A DNA stretch of 64,000 nt, from contig NZ_PGVG01000010.1 of NCBI RefSeq assembly GCF_002795245.1, positions 124,001-188,000 on the forward strand, read 5' to 3'. The translations under genes were made by a program, and so were the position numbers. Positions 1 through 8,625 of the stretch are shown piece after piece (within the stretch, counting starts at the first letter, position 1; each line of letters starts with the position of its first letter). This stretch comes from Bradyrhizobium forestalis. Lineage in GTDB: Bacteria; Pseudomonadota; Alphaproteobacteria; Rhizobiales; Xanthobacteraceae. Below the pieces are notes generated by a model, which did no database searches, was not told the DNA's origin, and saw only the letters and a list, made by a program, of their open reading frames with translations.

Positions 1-15
1 CTTCAATGAGATGCA

Positions 16-43
16 AAAGGGCGCTGATTTCAGCGCCCTTTTT
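16..43 (+). terminator. Rho-independent terminator of a gene upstream of the window
   Basis: A perfect 11-bp stem (16-26 with 31-41) around a 4-nt loop runs into a T tract. No coding sequence precedes it inside the window, so it probably ends a gene lying to the left. Confidence 0.75.
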
Positions 44-199
44 GTTGTTCGTTTGTATGCAAATTGATGGCGTGTTTCCCGAAAAATTGGGCTCGCGCGA
101 AAACCTGAATGGAACCCGCGGGACATAGCGTCGCACATGGAAGGGCGCGCAAATCGGCTGGGCCGATCGCGTAACTGCTATGTTTTAGAGGGGGCCGAC

Positions 200-1420
200 A
201 TGATGTCGCTCGATAGCATCACGCTCTATTTGGTCGCCACCATGGTTGCCGCACTGCTCGGCGCCATGATGGTGTTTTTCGGCAAGCAGGAGAACAGCCC
301 GGCGCTGAAATGGTGGGGCACCGCCTATCTCCTCGGTGCCGCCTCCGTCGCGCTGTGGACCGCGGCGGGCGACAGGCTGGGCCCCCATCTTTACCTTGCG
401 CTGAACGCCGTCGGTTTCGTCGCCTGCGGCATGGTGTGGAACGCGGCGCGCGTCTTTCATGGCCGCAAACCGAACTGGCCCGGCCTCGTGCTCGGCGCGC
501 TCGCCTGGGTCACTGCTGCGACGCTGCTCGATCCCACCGCATCGATGCTGCGCATGCTCGTCGGTGCCGGCATCGTCTCGGTCTATGCGGCGCTGACCGC
601 GAGCGAGCTCTGGACCGAACGGCGCAAGAGCCTGCAACGACGCTGGCCGGCCTTTGTGATGCCGGCGATGCATGGTTGCGTGCTGATGCTGCCGATTCTG
701 ATCGGCAGTTTCCTGCGCCCGCATGATGCCGGCTTCTCGTCGAGCATCTGGGTCACCGTGTTCGCGGTCGAGCTCATACTCTATGCCGTCGGTACCGTGT
801 TCGTGATCTTCATGCTGGTGTCGGAACGCACCGTCACCGCGCACCGGACCGCCGCGTCGACGGATCCTTTGACCGGCATGCTCAACCGGCGCGGCTTCTC
901 GGAGGCCTGTGCGCGCGTGATCGAGCGCGAGGCCAAGGCCGGACGGCCGGTGACCGTGATGATCTTCGACATCGACCACTTCAAGTCGATCAACGACCGC
1001 TTCGGCCATCCCGCCGGCGACGAGATGCTGAAACTGTTCTCCACCGTCGTGGTCAGCAACTTGCGCATCTCCGACCTCTCGGGCCGCATCGGCGGTGAGG
1101 AATTCGCGGCGCTGTTGCCGTGTTCGTTGGAGGAGGGCGTGCTGGTCGCCGAGCGCGTGCGCGAGGCGTTCGAGACCTCCGGCGTCGTGGTCGATGAAGG
1201 TCCGGTCGACACCACCGTCAGCATCGGCGTCGCCGGCGGTCCGGCCGGTACCGAGCTCGAGGTGCTGCTGGCCTCGGCCGATACCGCGCTCTACCAGGCC
1301 AAGCGCGGCGGCCGTAACCGCGTCGAGGCGGCCGAGGAGCTGCCATTGTCGCTGGAGAACTGGCGCCGCCAAAGCGCGGCGCGAACCGGCGCATCGCAGG
1401 CGCGTCCGGCCACCGCCTGA
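200..1420 (+). CDS. Membrane-bound GGDEF diguanylate cyclase
   Basis: Predicted to make cyclic di-GMP from two GTP at the inner membrane. The N-terminal half (about residues 1-215) is a run of hydrophobic segments, probably six or seven helices, with no recognised named sensor domain. The C-terminal GGDEF domain begins near DPLTGMLNRRGF and carries the active-site motif GGEEF at residues 298-302. RISD lies five residues before it and matches the RxxD inhibitory I-site, so product feedback is likely. An in-frame ATG lies upstream at 137, but the ATG at 200 follows the purine-rich stretch agaggggg and starts directly on the membrane domain. No EAL domain is attached. The input signal is unknown. 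Confidence 0.88.
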   Translation: MMSLDSITLYLVATMVAALLGAMMVFFGKQENSPALKWWGTAYLLGAASVALWTAAGDRLGPHLYLALNAVGFVACGMVWNAARVFHGRKPNWPGLVLGALAWVTAATLLDPTASMLRMLVGAGIVSVYAALTASELWTERRKSLQRRWPAFVMPAMHGCVLMLPILIGSFLRPHDAGFSSSIWVTVFAVELILYAVGTVFVIFMLVSERTVTAHRTAASTDPLTGMLNRRGFSEACARVIEREAKAGRPVTVMIFDIDHFKSINDRFGHPAGDEMLKLFSTVVVSNLRISDLSGRIGGEEFAALLPCSLEEGVLVAERVREAFETSGVVVDEGPVDTTVSIGVAGGPAGTELEVLLASADTALYQAKRGGRNRVEAAEELPLSLENWRRQSAARTGASQARPATA

Positions 1421-1457
1421 GCCGCGGGGCCTTGCGGTAATCTTCTGTTTACCATTC

Positions 1458-1484
1458 GATCCCATATCATTCCGATATGGAATC
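1458..1484. promoter_or_regulatory. Imperfect inverted repeat overlapping a candidate start codon
   Basis: Two 11-bp arms (1458-1468 and 1474-1484) are inverted copies with one mismatch, around a 5-nt spacer. The core is CCATATC/GATATGG. The ATG at 1477 lies inside the right arm. This could be an operator or an RNA hairpin, and it favours a translation start further downstream for the next gene. Function is inferred only. Confidence 0.3.
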
Positions 1485-1713
1485 GATCCGTCGACAGAAT
1501 CCGCAAGCCACCCTGATGTCGCTCGAAGCCGCCGCGGCCTCGGCACGCGGCGGTTTCGCCTGTCTGTTCTCGACCGCGGATGAATACGAGACGGCGCTGA
1601 TCACCGAGCGCCGCGCGCAGGGCCGCTACACGCAGGGGCGCAGCTACTGGCCGCTCGCGCTGTTCGTCGGTTGTGCGCTGATCGTCGGGGGCACGGTCCT
1701 GCTGTTCGCCTGA
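1477..1713 (+). CDS. Small single-pass membrane protein, unknown function
   Basis: A 78-residue protein with a polar N-terminal part and one C-terminal hydrophobic helix (about residues 58-77, WPLALFVGCALIVGGTVLLF), so probably tail-anchored. I do not recognise a family. The start is uncertain. The ATG at 1477 lies within an inverted repeat and has no clear ribosome binding site; the next in-frame ATG, at 1516, would give 65 residues. A good terminator follows directly, which supports a real transcription unit. The gene is close behind the diguanylate cyclase but need not be cotranscribed. Confidence 0.5.
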   Translation: MESIRRQNPQATLMSLEAAAASARGGFACLFSTADEYETALITERRAQGRYTQGRSYWPLALFVGCALIVGGTVLLFA

Positions 1714-1737
1714 CAGGCCTGCATGTCCAGGCCGGGC

Positions 1738-1762
1738 AGGGCGCCGTTTCGGCGCCTTTTTC
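1738..1762 (+). terminator. Rho-independent terminator
   Basis: A 7-bp GC-only stem (1740-1746 with 1750-1756) with a TTT loop is followed by five Ts, 25 bp after the small membrane protein gene. Confidence 0.8.
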
Positions 1763-1813
1763 TTTGTCGCTGTCTGCGGTAGACACGGCCATCAACAAAA
1801 GGGTGGAAAACCG

Positions 1814-2110
1814 ATGATCACCGAGATCGCGCAAATCGACGTCAAGCCGGGCAGCGAGAAGGACTTTGAGGCGGCCGTCGCCAAGGCCAAGGCAGCCTTC
1901 GGCCGCGCCAAGGGCTTTCACGGCTTCGAGCTGCACAAGTCGATCGAGAAGCCGCAGCGCTACCGGCTGATGGTGAAGTGGGCGACGCTGGAGAACCACA
2001 CCGTCGATTTCCGCGGCTCGGAGAATTTCACCGAATGGCGCGGCCTGGTCGGCCAGTATTTTGCCGCGCCCCCGGAGGTCGAGCACACCGAGACCGTGCT
2101 CACGACCTGA
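1814..2110 (+). CDS. Antibiotic biosynthesis monooxygenase (ABM) domain protein
   Basis: A 98-residue protein fitting the dimeric alpha/beta ferredoxin-like ABM fold. It opens with a beta strand (ITEIAQIDVKPG), continues with the helix EKDFEAAVAKAKAAF, and then has FHGFELHKSIEKPQRYRLMVKW, the family's usual core. Such proteins are heme-degrading or quinol-type monooxygenases, or have no known substrate. No heme-ligand pattern is clear here, so the substrate cannot be named. An AAGGGTGG sequence lies about 8 nt before the ATG. It appears to be a single-gene unit, convergent with the broken transporter gene. Confidence 0.72.
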   Translation: MITEIAQIDVKPGSEKDFEAAVAKAKAAFGRAKGFHGFELHKSIEKPQRYRLMVKWATLENHTVDFRGSENFTEWRGLVGQYFAAPPEVEHTETVLTT

Positions 2111-2159
2111 TAGTCAGAGCGGATGGGCTTAGGTTGAATCAAGCGGCCCCGGGCTCGGT

Positions 2160-2300
2160 GCACCTCTCCCGCTCGCGGGAGAGGTCGGCGCAACGCGCCG
2201 GGTGAGGGCTCTCTCCTCTTGCCTCTTGGGGGTTCTCGATTGCGGAGAAACCCTCTCCCCAACCCTCCCCCGCAAGCGGGGGAGGGGGTACACCTCCCTC
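2160..2300. repeat. Palindromic intergenic repeat with two strong hairpins
   Basis: Two perfect hairpins lie between convergent genes: arms 2162-2172/2175-2185 (core CTCTCCCGC) and 2263-2273/2276-2286 (core CCTCCCCCGC). A third, shorter CTCTCCC hairpin of the same type occurs at 63103-63124. The form is that of dispersed palindromic repeats common between genes in Bradyrhizobium. It may also work as a bidirectional transcription stop. Confidence 0.7.
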
Positions 2301-2332
2301 GTTGCGACATTCGAACCTGATCTCATCATGCT

Positions 2333-3485
2333 CTACGCCGCCTCCGCCAGAGGCGGCGCCTCATACGTCTTGAAATGGTCGATCATGACCTTGGCGATGG
2401 CGACCAGCGGCAGCGCCAGCGCGAGGCCCCAGATGCCGAACACGACGCCGAGCAGGATCTGGAACGCGAACAGCGTGGCCGGCGGGATGTCCAGCGCCTG
2501 CCGCTGCAGGATCGGCGTCAGCACGTAGCTTTCCATGGCGTGGACGCCCATGAAGAGCACAAACGCCGACAAAGCGGGGATCCAGCCCGAGGCGAGGCTC
2601 GCCAGCACCACGATGACGCCGGCGATGATGGCTCCGACGGTCGGGATGAAGGCGAGCAGGCCCGCCTGAATCCCTAAGATGAACGCGCCGGGGGATGCCG
2701 ATGACGGCAAGCCCGATCCAGGTCACGACGCCGACCGCGATCATGACGACGATCTGGGCGATCAGCCAGCGCTCCAGCGTCTCGGCCGTACGGTCGATGA
2801 AGAGCGCGACACGCGTGCGGTGCCTTGCCGGTGCCAGGAACAGCAGGCCGTCATGATAGACGCTGGGCTGGGCGGCGAAGGCAAGGCCGAGGAACAGCAC
2901 GATGAAGATGTTACCCACGCCGTGAATGGTGCCGAGCAGCAGCTTGAGCGTCTGGCTCACGATCGCCCCGCCGCTGGAGGCGAGCGCGCCGGCGCCGGGC
3001 AAGGGACCGCGCGAGGGCGCAGCCGGCGCGGGCGTCGCCTCCGACGACGGGTTGGTCGAGGCGTCCGAGGCGGCGTTGCCGAGATCGAAGAAGCTGGTGT
3101 CGATGCCGTGGTTCTCGAGGAAGGACCTGACATTGGTGATCTGCGACTTGATGGTCTTGCTCAGCACCGAGGCCTGCTCGGCAATGGTGGCGCCGCCGAG
3201 ATAGGCGATGCCTGCCAGAAGCAAAGCGAGCGCGACACAGACGATCGCAAGCCGGACCGTGTGGGGCAGGTGGACCCGGCGGCCGAGCGCATTGACCAGC
3301 GCGTTGAGGCCGAGGCCGAGCAGCATGCCGGTGAAGATCAGCAGCAGGGTGGCCGCAAAATACCAGGTGAAAGCGAGCAGCGCGGTGAACAGCACGACGC
3401 CGATGCCTCCGACGGAAATCGCCCAGGCCTGATCCCGAGCCAGGTCGCTGCGGGTGCGGGAGCGTTCATCTCTGGGAATCGTCAC
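2333..3485 (-). pseudogene. AI-2E family (PerM-like) transporter, frameshifted
   Basis: The product would be a polytopic membrane protein of about 383 residues in the AI-2E exporter/PerM family. The first part reads from a GTG at 3485, with AAAAGGA just upstream, through several helices to WIGLAVIGIP. The family sequence then continues in another frame as GAFILGIQAGLLAFIPTVGA to the stop at 2333. The break lies at a run of five Gs (2690-2694 on the plus strand) where four would restore the frame. As read, the protein loses its conserved C-terminal third. This may be a true pseudogene, a sequencing error in the homopolymer, or a +1 frameshift at CCC-C. A low-complexity Ala/Pro/Ser linker lies in the large loop. 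Confidence 0.82.
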
Positions 3486-3630
3486 ATGAGGTCCTTTTCG
3501 AGGGAGGCGGCGCCGACGCACTTTTTCGCGAAATCCTGCCGGGGATCAAGCGCGGCGCGCGCCGGTTTGGCGCGCCTCGTCGTCGCCGCGGGTCGTTAGG
3601 CCCCCCTCCGACCGATCGGCGTAGCCGCCC

Positions 3631-3663
3631 GCCCGGCCTGCCGAGGGGGCCTCCAGGCCGGGC
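3631..3663. repeat. Stem-loop in the intergenic region
   Basis: A perfect 10-bp inverted repeat (3631-3640 with 3654-3663, core CCCGGCCTG) spans a 13-nt loop, between the divergent broken transporter gene and the hydrolase gene. There is no T tract, so it is not a standard terminator. The rest of 3486-3769 shows nothing I can name. Confidence 0.35.
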
Positions 3664-3769
3664 ATTTGCGCGAAAATAGCATTGCCGTCCCGCGATCCCT
3701 TCTGTTGAATTTGTTCCATCGCAGGGGCATGTTTGAAGAATCTTGTTACTGGGAGGCGCGGAACGACAG

Positions 3770-4543
3770 ATGAGAAAGCCGGTCGTCGGCGTGATCGGGA
3801 ATTCCCATCGCGTCGAAAATCGATTTCAGGTCCAGATGGTCGGCGAGCGAAACCTGCGCGCCGTGGCCGAGGTCTCCGGCGGCTTGCCGGTGATGTTTGC
3901 AGGCTCCCCTGACATCACCGATATCGCGGCGCTGCTCGATACCGTGGACGGCATCATCCTCACCGGCGCCCGCGCCAACGTGCACCCGACCCGTTTCAAC
4001 GTCGATCCTTGCGAGAAGCACGAGCCCTATGACATCCACCGCGACGAGGTCGCGCTGGCCCTTTCGGTCGCCTGTGTCGCTCGCGGCATCCCGCTGTTCG
4101 GCATCTGTCGCGGCCTGCAGGAGATGAACGTCGCGTTCGGCGGCTCGCTGCATCCCGAGATCCGCGAGATCCCCGGCCGGATGAACCACCGCATGCCCCG
4201 GCTCGAGAACGGCGAGATCCATCCCGATCCGACCGTGGTGTTCGCCGACCGTCACGATGTCGATCTGACACCGGGAGGTACCTTCGCAAAGATCCTCGGC
4301 TGCGAGAAGATCCGGGTCAATTCGCTGCACGGCCAGGGCATTCTCGATCCCGGCAAGCGCGTGCTGATCGAGGGCGTCGCCGAGGACGGCACCATCGAGG
4401 CGATCCGCATCGCGGAGGCCCCGACCTTTGCGCTCGGCGTGCAATGGCATGCGGAGTACGACCCGCAGCACAATCCGATCAACCGCAAGCTGTTCGAGGC
4501 CTTTGGCGAAGCCCTGGTCGAGCGGCAAAAGGCGGCGGCGTAG
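3770..4543 (+). CDS. Gamma-glutamyl-gamma-aminobutyrate hydrolase family (peptidase C26)
   Basis: A class-I glutamine-amidotransferase-fold hydrolase of 257 residues, related to PuuD, which cleaves gamma-glutamyl amides such as gamma-Glu-GABA. The nucleophile elbow FGICRGLQ puts the catalytic Cys at residue 113, and GVQWHAEYDPQ gives His227 and Glu229, so the triad is complete. GIILTGARANVHP is the usual oxyanion region. The ATG at 3770 follows GGGAGG at about 12 nt. A TTG at 3743 would add nine residues but has no ribosome binding site. No puuABC-like neighbours are visible, so the physiological substrate is open. Confidence 0.85.
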   Translation: MRKPVVGVIGNSHRVENRFQVQMVGERNLRAVAEVSGGLPVMFAGSPDITDIAALLDTVDGIILTGARANVHPTRFNVDPCEKHEPYDIHRDEVALALSVACVARGIPLFGICRGLQEMNVAFGGSLHPEIREIPGRMNHRMPRLENGEIHPDPTVVFADRHDVDLTPGGTFAKILGCEKIRVNSLHGQGILDPGKRVLIEGVAEDGTIEAIRIAEAPTFALGVQWHAEYDPQHNPINRKLFEAFGEALVERQKAAA

Positions 4544-4551
4544 GCACGCTC

Positions 4552-4685
4552 GTGTCCCGGACGCGCTGCAACGCTCTTGCGTTGCTGCGCAGAGCCGGGA
4601 CCCAGCATCGACCTGCGCACTGTTGCGACATGGGCCCCGCTCGGCAGCGCTCAAAGAGACGCTGCGCTGCATCCGGGGCACGAGA
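4552..4685. repeat. Dispersed palindromic repeat (Bradyrhizobium-type)
   Basis: A block built of nested inverted repeats. GTCCCGG pairs with CCGGGAC, GCAACGC pairs with GCGTTGC, and a second half begins TGGGCCCC and ends CCGGGGCAC. No protein can be read through it. I recognise the general sequence as a repeat scattered between genes in Bradyrhizobium; copy number in this genome cannot be seen from one window. It fills most of the gap between the hydrolase gene and the broken regulator gene. Confidence 0.6.
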
Positions 4686-4837
4686 TCGGCGCCAATAGCT
4701 TCGAAAATCCTGGGCGAATAAACCAATCAGTAGGAATTGGTCCGCTCCGATTTTCGCGGCTCCGATTTGTTCTTTGAGAACGAAGTGGAGTCAGATGCAG
4801 AACGAAAGCTGACGGCGCTGCTGCGCCAAGCGGCGCC

Positions 4838-5815
4838 TCACACCGCCCGCTCCATCCGTCGCGCGCGATAGGCTTGCGGTGACATCAGTGTCAGCTTGCG
4901 AAACGCCTTGCGAAAGCTGCTCTCGTCCTCATAGCCGGCGGCACGCGCGATGGTCTTGATCGGCTGCGTCGTCGTCTCCAGCAGCGTGCGCGCTTGCTCG
5001 ACACGGCGACGCATGATGAAGGATTGCGGCGGCTCGTGCGTGAGCTCTTGGAATTTTCAGTTCAGCGTACGCTCGCTGAGGCCGAGCGCGCCGGCAAGGC
5101 GCTTGACCGTCATCGGGACCTTGCCGGCGCGGCGAACCAGGAGGTCCGCCCTGGTCAGCAGCGGGTCCTGCGACAGCAGATAGCCGACGGGCATGAAGAT
5201 CGACTGGGTGCGCTGGGCGGTGTCGATGACGACGTAGTCCGCGCACAACTTTGCGATCTGCCTGCCTTCGATCATCTCGACCAGCCTGAGCAGGAGGTCG
5301 ACCCACGACATCGGGCCGGCCGCGCAGACGATGCGGTCCGCAACCGTGATGACGGCGTCGGGGGCGAGGTCGATCGTAGGATGGCGTCGCCTGAGCTCGC
5401 TTTGCAGCCACCACGTGATGGTGGCGCGGCGGTTGTCGAGCAGGCCGGCGCCGGCAAGCAGGAAGACACCGCTGCAAAATGCGCCGATGAGGCGGCCATT
5501 TGCGTGCTGCTGCCGGAGCCAGGCGCCGGCACGGGCGTATTGCGGCTGCAGCCGTTCCGCCGTGACGTGATCGACGAGGTTGCCGGGGACGATGATCGCG
5601 TCGAAGCTGCCGCGTTTGTCGATCGCGCCGTCGACCGCGACCATCTGGCCGCCGCCGGCGCGCACGGGCTTGCCGTCGAGCGAAAGCGTCCGGCAGGTGA
5701 GGCGGGCTTTCGCGCCGCTCTGCTGCATCACGTGATTGGCGAGCGACAGGATGTCAGCGACGCCAGCGATTGCCGAATGCATGCAACCTTCCAGCGCGAG
5801 AATTGCGAGCTTCAT
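4838..5815 (-). pseudogene. GlxA family AraC-type regulator with premature in-frame TGA
   Basis: The gene encodes an N-terminal DJ-1/PfpI-like domain (residues 1 to about 170, with GAFCSGVFLLAGAGLL at the nucleophile elbow) and a C-terminal AraC-type DNA-binding domain. Codon 253 (5057-5059) is TGA, exactly where the first helix-turn-helix continues: LSERTLN, stop, then KFQELTHEPPQSFIMRRRVE in the same frame. The same frame runs on for 72 more codons, through GYEDESSFRKAFRKLT, to a normal stop at 4838. Arg (CGA) is the likely original codon, a single C-to-T change. The truncated product would lack nearly all of the DNA-binding domain. It is divergent from the tautomerase gene, its likely former target. 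Confidence 0.88.
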
Positions 5816-5966
5816 GGGACCTCCGGACCGGTGCCGCGATGCTATCCGATCGGTCCGCGCGGCGCATGGCGGAAATTGCCCGATCTCTGTCTTATCCGCC
5901 GCTGCCTCGCCGGCGCTGTCCGGTCCAATCTGCGGCCGTCATCACATGACATCAAAGGAGAGAGAC

Positions 5967-6221
5967 ATGCCTTACGTCACCATTTCCACCGTGCGCGGCA
6001 TCCTGGATGCGGCCCAGAAGAAGGCGCTGCTCGAACGCGTCACCGACGTCCTGGTCGAGGTCGAAGGGCAGGGCAATCCGGAATTCCGCCGCAACGTCTG
6101 GGTCAGGATCGAGGAGCAGGAGCCTTCGCACTGGTCGCTCGGCGGCATGCAGCCGACCAGCGAGATCATAACGAGCACGTTCGGCGCAATCGGAGCGGAC
6201 GGCCTGAGGGTAACGCGGTAA
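5967..6221 (+). CDS. Tautomerase family protein (4-oxalocrotonate tautomerase-like)
   Basis: An 84-residue protein starting Met-Pro-Tyr-Val, so Pro becomes the N-terminal catalytic base after Met removal, as in 4-oxalocrotonate tautomerases. The sequence PYVTISTVRGILDAAQKKALLERVTDVLVEVEG follows the family's beta-alpha pattern. A longer reading frame extends upstream, but this ATG is chosen because AAAGGAGAGAG precedes it by about 6 nt and it places Pro second. The gene is divergent from the broken GlxA-type regulator gene with a gap of about 150 bp. The substrate is unknown. Confidence 0.85.
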   Translation: MPYVTISTVRGILDAAQKKALLERVTDVLVEVEGQGNPEFRRNVWVRIEEQEPSHWSLGGMQPTSEIITSTFGAIGADGLRVTR

Positions 6222-6375
6222 CAGCGCTTTGGTGCAGGCGGATCAGCCGTCGGCATGGTCCGCCACTGACTCCGCTCAGCCGATCACATCGCCATCCCGC
6301 ATGGGCATTCCCATTGCGTTGCACAATCGCAACGCTGGTCTCGCGCAGCATTGAGGTTCTCGAGAGCAACACCAT

Positions 6376-7785
6376 ATGCTCTGCAAGGGAGCCCTTGCCG
6401 TGCAGACCATGAAGGCGGCCCTCGTTGCGGCGATCACCGTCGTGGCTTTGACCTGCTGCCTCCTTCCCAGCTCAGCGGAGGAGAGCGGCCGGCGGCTTGC
6501 ACTGATCGTTTCGATCGACGGCGCCATCGGCCCGGCGTCGGCCAGCTACGTGCGGGAGGCTTTGGCCACGGCGAGCGAACGGCGCGCCGAGGTCGTGCTT
6601 CTGAGAATGAACACCCCCGGCGGGCTCAACTCCAGCATGCGCGAGATCATCGCGGATGTGCTCGGCTCGCCCGTCCCTGTCATCGGCTATGTTGCTCCCT
6701 CGGGCGCCCACGCGGCGAGTGCCGGGACCTATATCCTTTATGCGACCCACATCGCGGCGATGGCACCGGGCACCAATATCGGTGCGGCGACGCCGGTCCA
6801 GATTGGCGGGCCGCTTCCGGGCCTGCCGAGCGGCACACCCGACAAGGATGGCAAAGACAAGAAGGACGAGCCGAAGGACGCGATGACGGCGAAGGCCACG
6901 AACGATGCCGTCGCCTTCATCCGCAGCCTCGCCGAGCTGCGCAACCGCAATGCGGACTGGGCAGAGAAGGCGGTCCGCGAGGCTGCAACGCTCACTGCCA
7001 ACGGCGCGCTGGAGGCACATGCCATCGATCTCGTCGCGCGCGACCAGGCTGAATTGCTGCGGCAGGTTGATGGCCGTGTGGTGGAGCTTGCCGGCGGCAA
7101 GACGCAACGCCTCGTGACAAAGGATGCTGCCGTCGAAGCCGTCGAGCCCGGACGGATATCCCGCTTCCTGGCGGTCATCACCGACCCGAACGTGGCGTTC
7201 ATTCTCCTGATGGTCGGCATCTACGGCCTGATCTTCGAGTTCATGTCTCCCGGAGCCGTCGCTCCCGGAGTCGTCGGCGCGATCTGCCTGCTGATCGGCC
7301 TCTATGCGCTCAATCTGCTGCCGATCAACTATGCCGGCCTCGCCCTGATGCTGGTGGGGCTCGTGCTTCTCACCGTCGAAGCCTTCAACCCGACCGTGGT
7401 GGTCGGCTTCGGAGGGATCATCGCTTTCGTGCTGGGAGCAATGATGCTTTTCAGGAGCGAGGCGCCCGGTTACCAACTGTCGTGGTGGGTGATCGGCACC
7501 ACTGCGGTCGTGTTCGGCGGCTTTGCTCTGATCGTGCTTGGTTCGCTTCGGCGCGTCCGCAAAGCTCCCGCGCTGGTCGGCGCACAGGCCATGCGCGGCT
7601 TGCCCGCCGAGGTTCTCGACTGGAACGGGAACGAAGGTCATGTGTTCGCCCATGGTGAGCGCTGGCAGGCGCGCGGCGCCGAGACGTTCAAGCCCGGAGA
7701 GACGGTGGAGGTCGCCAACGTCATCGACCTGACGCTGCTGATACGCCGCACACCCGCCCGGACAGGCGAGGGAGGTACATCATGA
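6376..7785 (+). CDS. NfeD-type membrane serine protease (ClpP-class, long form)
   Basis: A 469-residue membrane protein that probably cleaves stomatin-like partners. It has a signal-like N-terminal helix (about residues 12-35), then a ClpP-class protease domain with MNTPGGL and [11 protein letters not shown], where Ser115 is the expected nucleophile. A charged linker ([13 protein letters not shown]) follows, then a block of four or five membrane helices (about 255-390), and a C-terminal OB-like NfeD domain ending [12 protein letters not shown]. The stop overlaps the start of the slipin gene, which is the classic nfeD-slipin arrangement. Met12 (6409) is an alternative start; neither has a convincing ribosome binding site. 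Confidence 0.88.
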   Translation: MLCKGALAVQTMKAALVAAITVVALTCCLLPSSAEESGRRLALIVSIDGAIGPASASYVREALATASERRAEVVLLRMNTPGGLNSSMREIIADVLGSPVPVIGYVAPSGAHAASAGTYILYATHIAAMAPGTNIGAATPVQIGGPLPGLPSGTPDKDGKDKKDEPKDAMTAKATNDAVAFIRSLAELRNRNADWAEKAVREAATLTANGALEAHAIDLVARDQAELLRQVDGRVVELAGGKTQRLVTKDAAVEAVEPGRISRFLAVITDPNVAFILLMVGIYGLIFEFMSPGAVAPGVVGAICLLIGLYALNLLPINYAGLALMLVGLVLLTVEAFNPTVVVGFGGIIAFVLGAMMLFRSEAPGYQLSWWVIGTTAVVFGGFALIVLGSLRRVRKAPALVGAQAMRGLPAEVLDWNGNEGHVFAHGERWQARGAETFKPGETVEVANVIDLTLLIRRTPARTGEGGTS

Positions 7786-8543
7786 TGCTGGAATATCTGA
7801 CGTATGCGGCGCTTGCGCTGCTTGTCGTCGTGTTTCTATCCCAGGCCATTCGAATCCTGCGCGAATACGAGCGCGGCGTCATCTTCACGCTCGGCCGCTT
7901 CACCGGTGTGAAGGGCCCGGGCCTCATCCTCCTCGTCCCGATCGTGCAGCAACTCGTCAAGGTCGATCTGCGGGTGATGGTGCAGGTCGTGCCGCCGCAG
8001 GACGTGATTTCGCGGGACAACGTGTCCGTCAAGGTCAACGCCGTCCTGTACTTCCGCATCGTCGACCCCGAGCGCGCCATCATCAAGGTCGGTGACTACA
8101 TGGCGGCGACCAGCCAGCTCGCTCAGACCACGTTGCGTTCGGTGCTCGGCAAGCACGAGCTCGACGAGATGCTTGCCGAGCGCGACAGGTTGAACGCCGA
8201 TATCCAGGAGATCCTCGACAAGCAGACCGATATCTGGGGCATCAAGGTCACCAGTATCGAGATCAAGGACGTCGATATCAACGAAACCATGGTTCGCGCC
8301 ATTGCCAAACAGGCTGAGGCGGAGCGCTTGCGGCGGGCCAAGGTGATCAATGCGATGGGCGAGCAGCAGGCCGCCGAAAAGCTCGTCGAAGCCGGCCGGA
8401 TCCTGGCGCAGGAGCCTCAGGCAATGCAGCTGCGTTACTTCGCGGCTCTGCACGACATCGCCGGTGAACGGTCGTCGACCGTGGTGTTTCCGCTCCCGAC
8501 CGGCCTGCTCGACCATTTCATGCCGCGGCCCAACAACCCGTAG
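7782..8543 (+). CDS. Slipin/stomatin-like SPFH (band 7) membrane protein
   Basis: A 253-residue protein with one N-terminal membrane hairpin ([20 protein letters not shown]), then the SPFH domain starting [15 protein letters not shown] and a C-terminal helical segment rich in Ala, Glu and Arg ([21 protein letters not shown]). Such proteins form oligomeric membrane rings and are proteolysed by the NfeD partner. The ATG overlaps the nfeD stop as ATGA, with GAGGGAGG just upstream, so the two are translationally coupled. Confidence 0.92.
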   Translation: MMLEYLTYAALALLVVVFLSQAIRILREYERGVIFTLGRFTGVKGPGLILLVPIVQQLVKVDLRVMVQVVPPQDVISRDNVSVKVNAVLYFRIVDPERAIIKVGDYMAATSQLAQTTLRSVLGKHELDEMLAERDRLNADIQEILDKQTDIWGIKVTSIEIKDVDINETMVRAIAKQAEAERLRRAKVINAMGEQQAAEKLVEAGRILAQEPQAMQLRYFAALHDIAGERSSTVVFPLPTGLLDHFMPRPNNP

Positions 8544-8625
8544 CGGAAAGCTGTGAGGACGACCCATCTTCGCCCAAATGGGCGTGTCGAATGTTGATGC
8601 CTACTTAAACGGGAGAAAACATTCG

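Noticed and set aside
2679..3599. A 306-codon plus-strand frame opposite the broken transporter gene
   Set aside because: The opposite strand clearly encodes membrane helices of a known family; this frame is its complement.
5057..5059. TGA in the GlxA-type regulator read as selenocysteine
   Set aside because: The position is a normal Arg in the DNA-binding helix, not a redox site, and no selenocysteine insertion hairpin is evident just after it.
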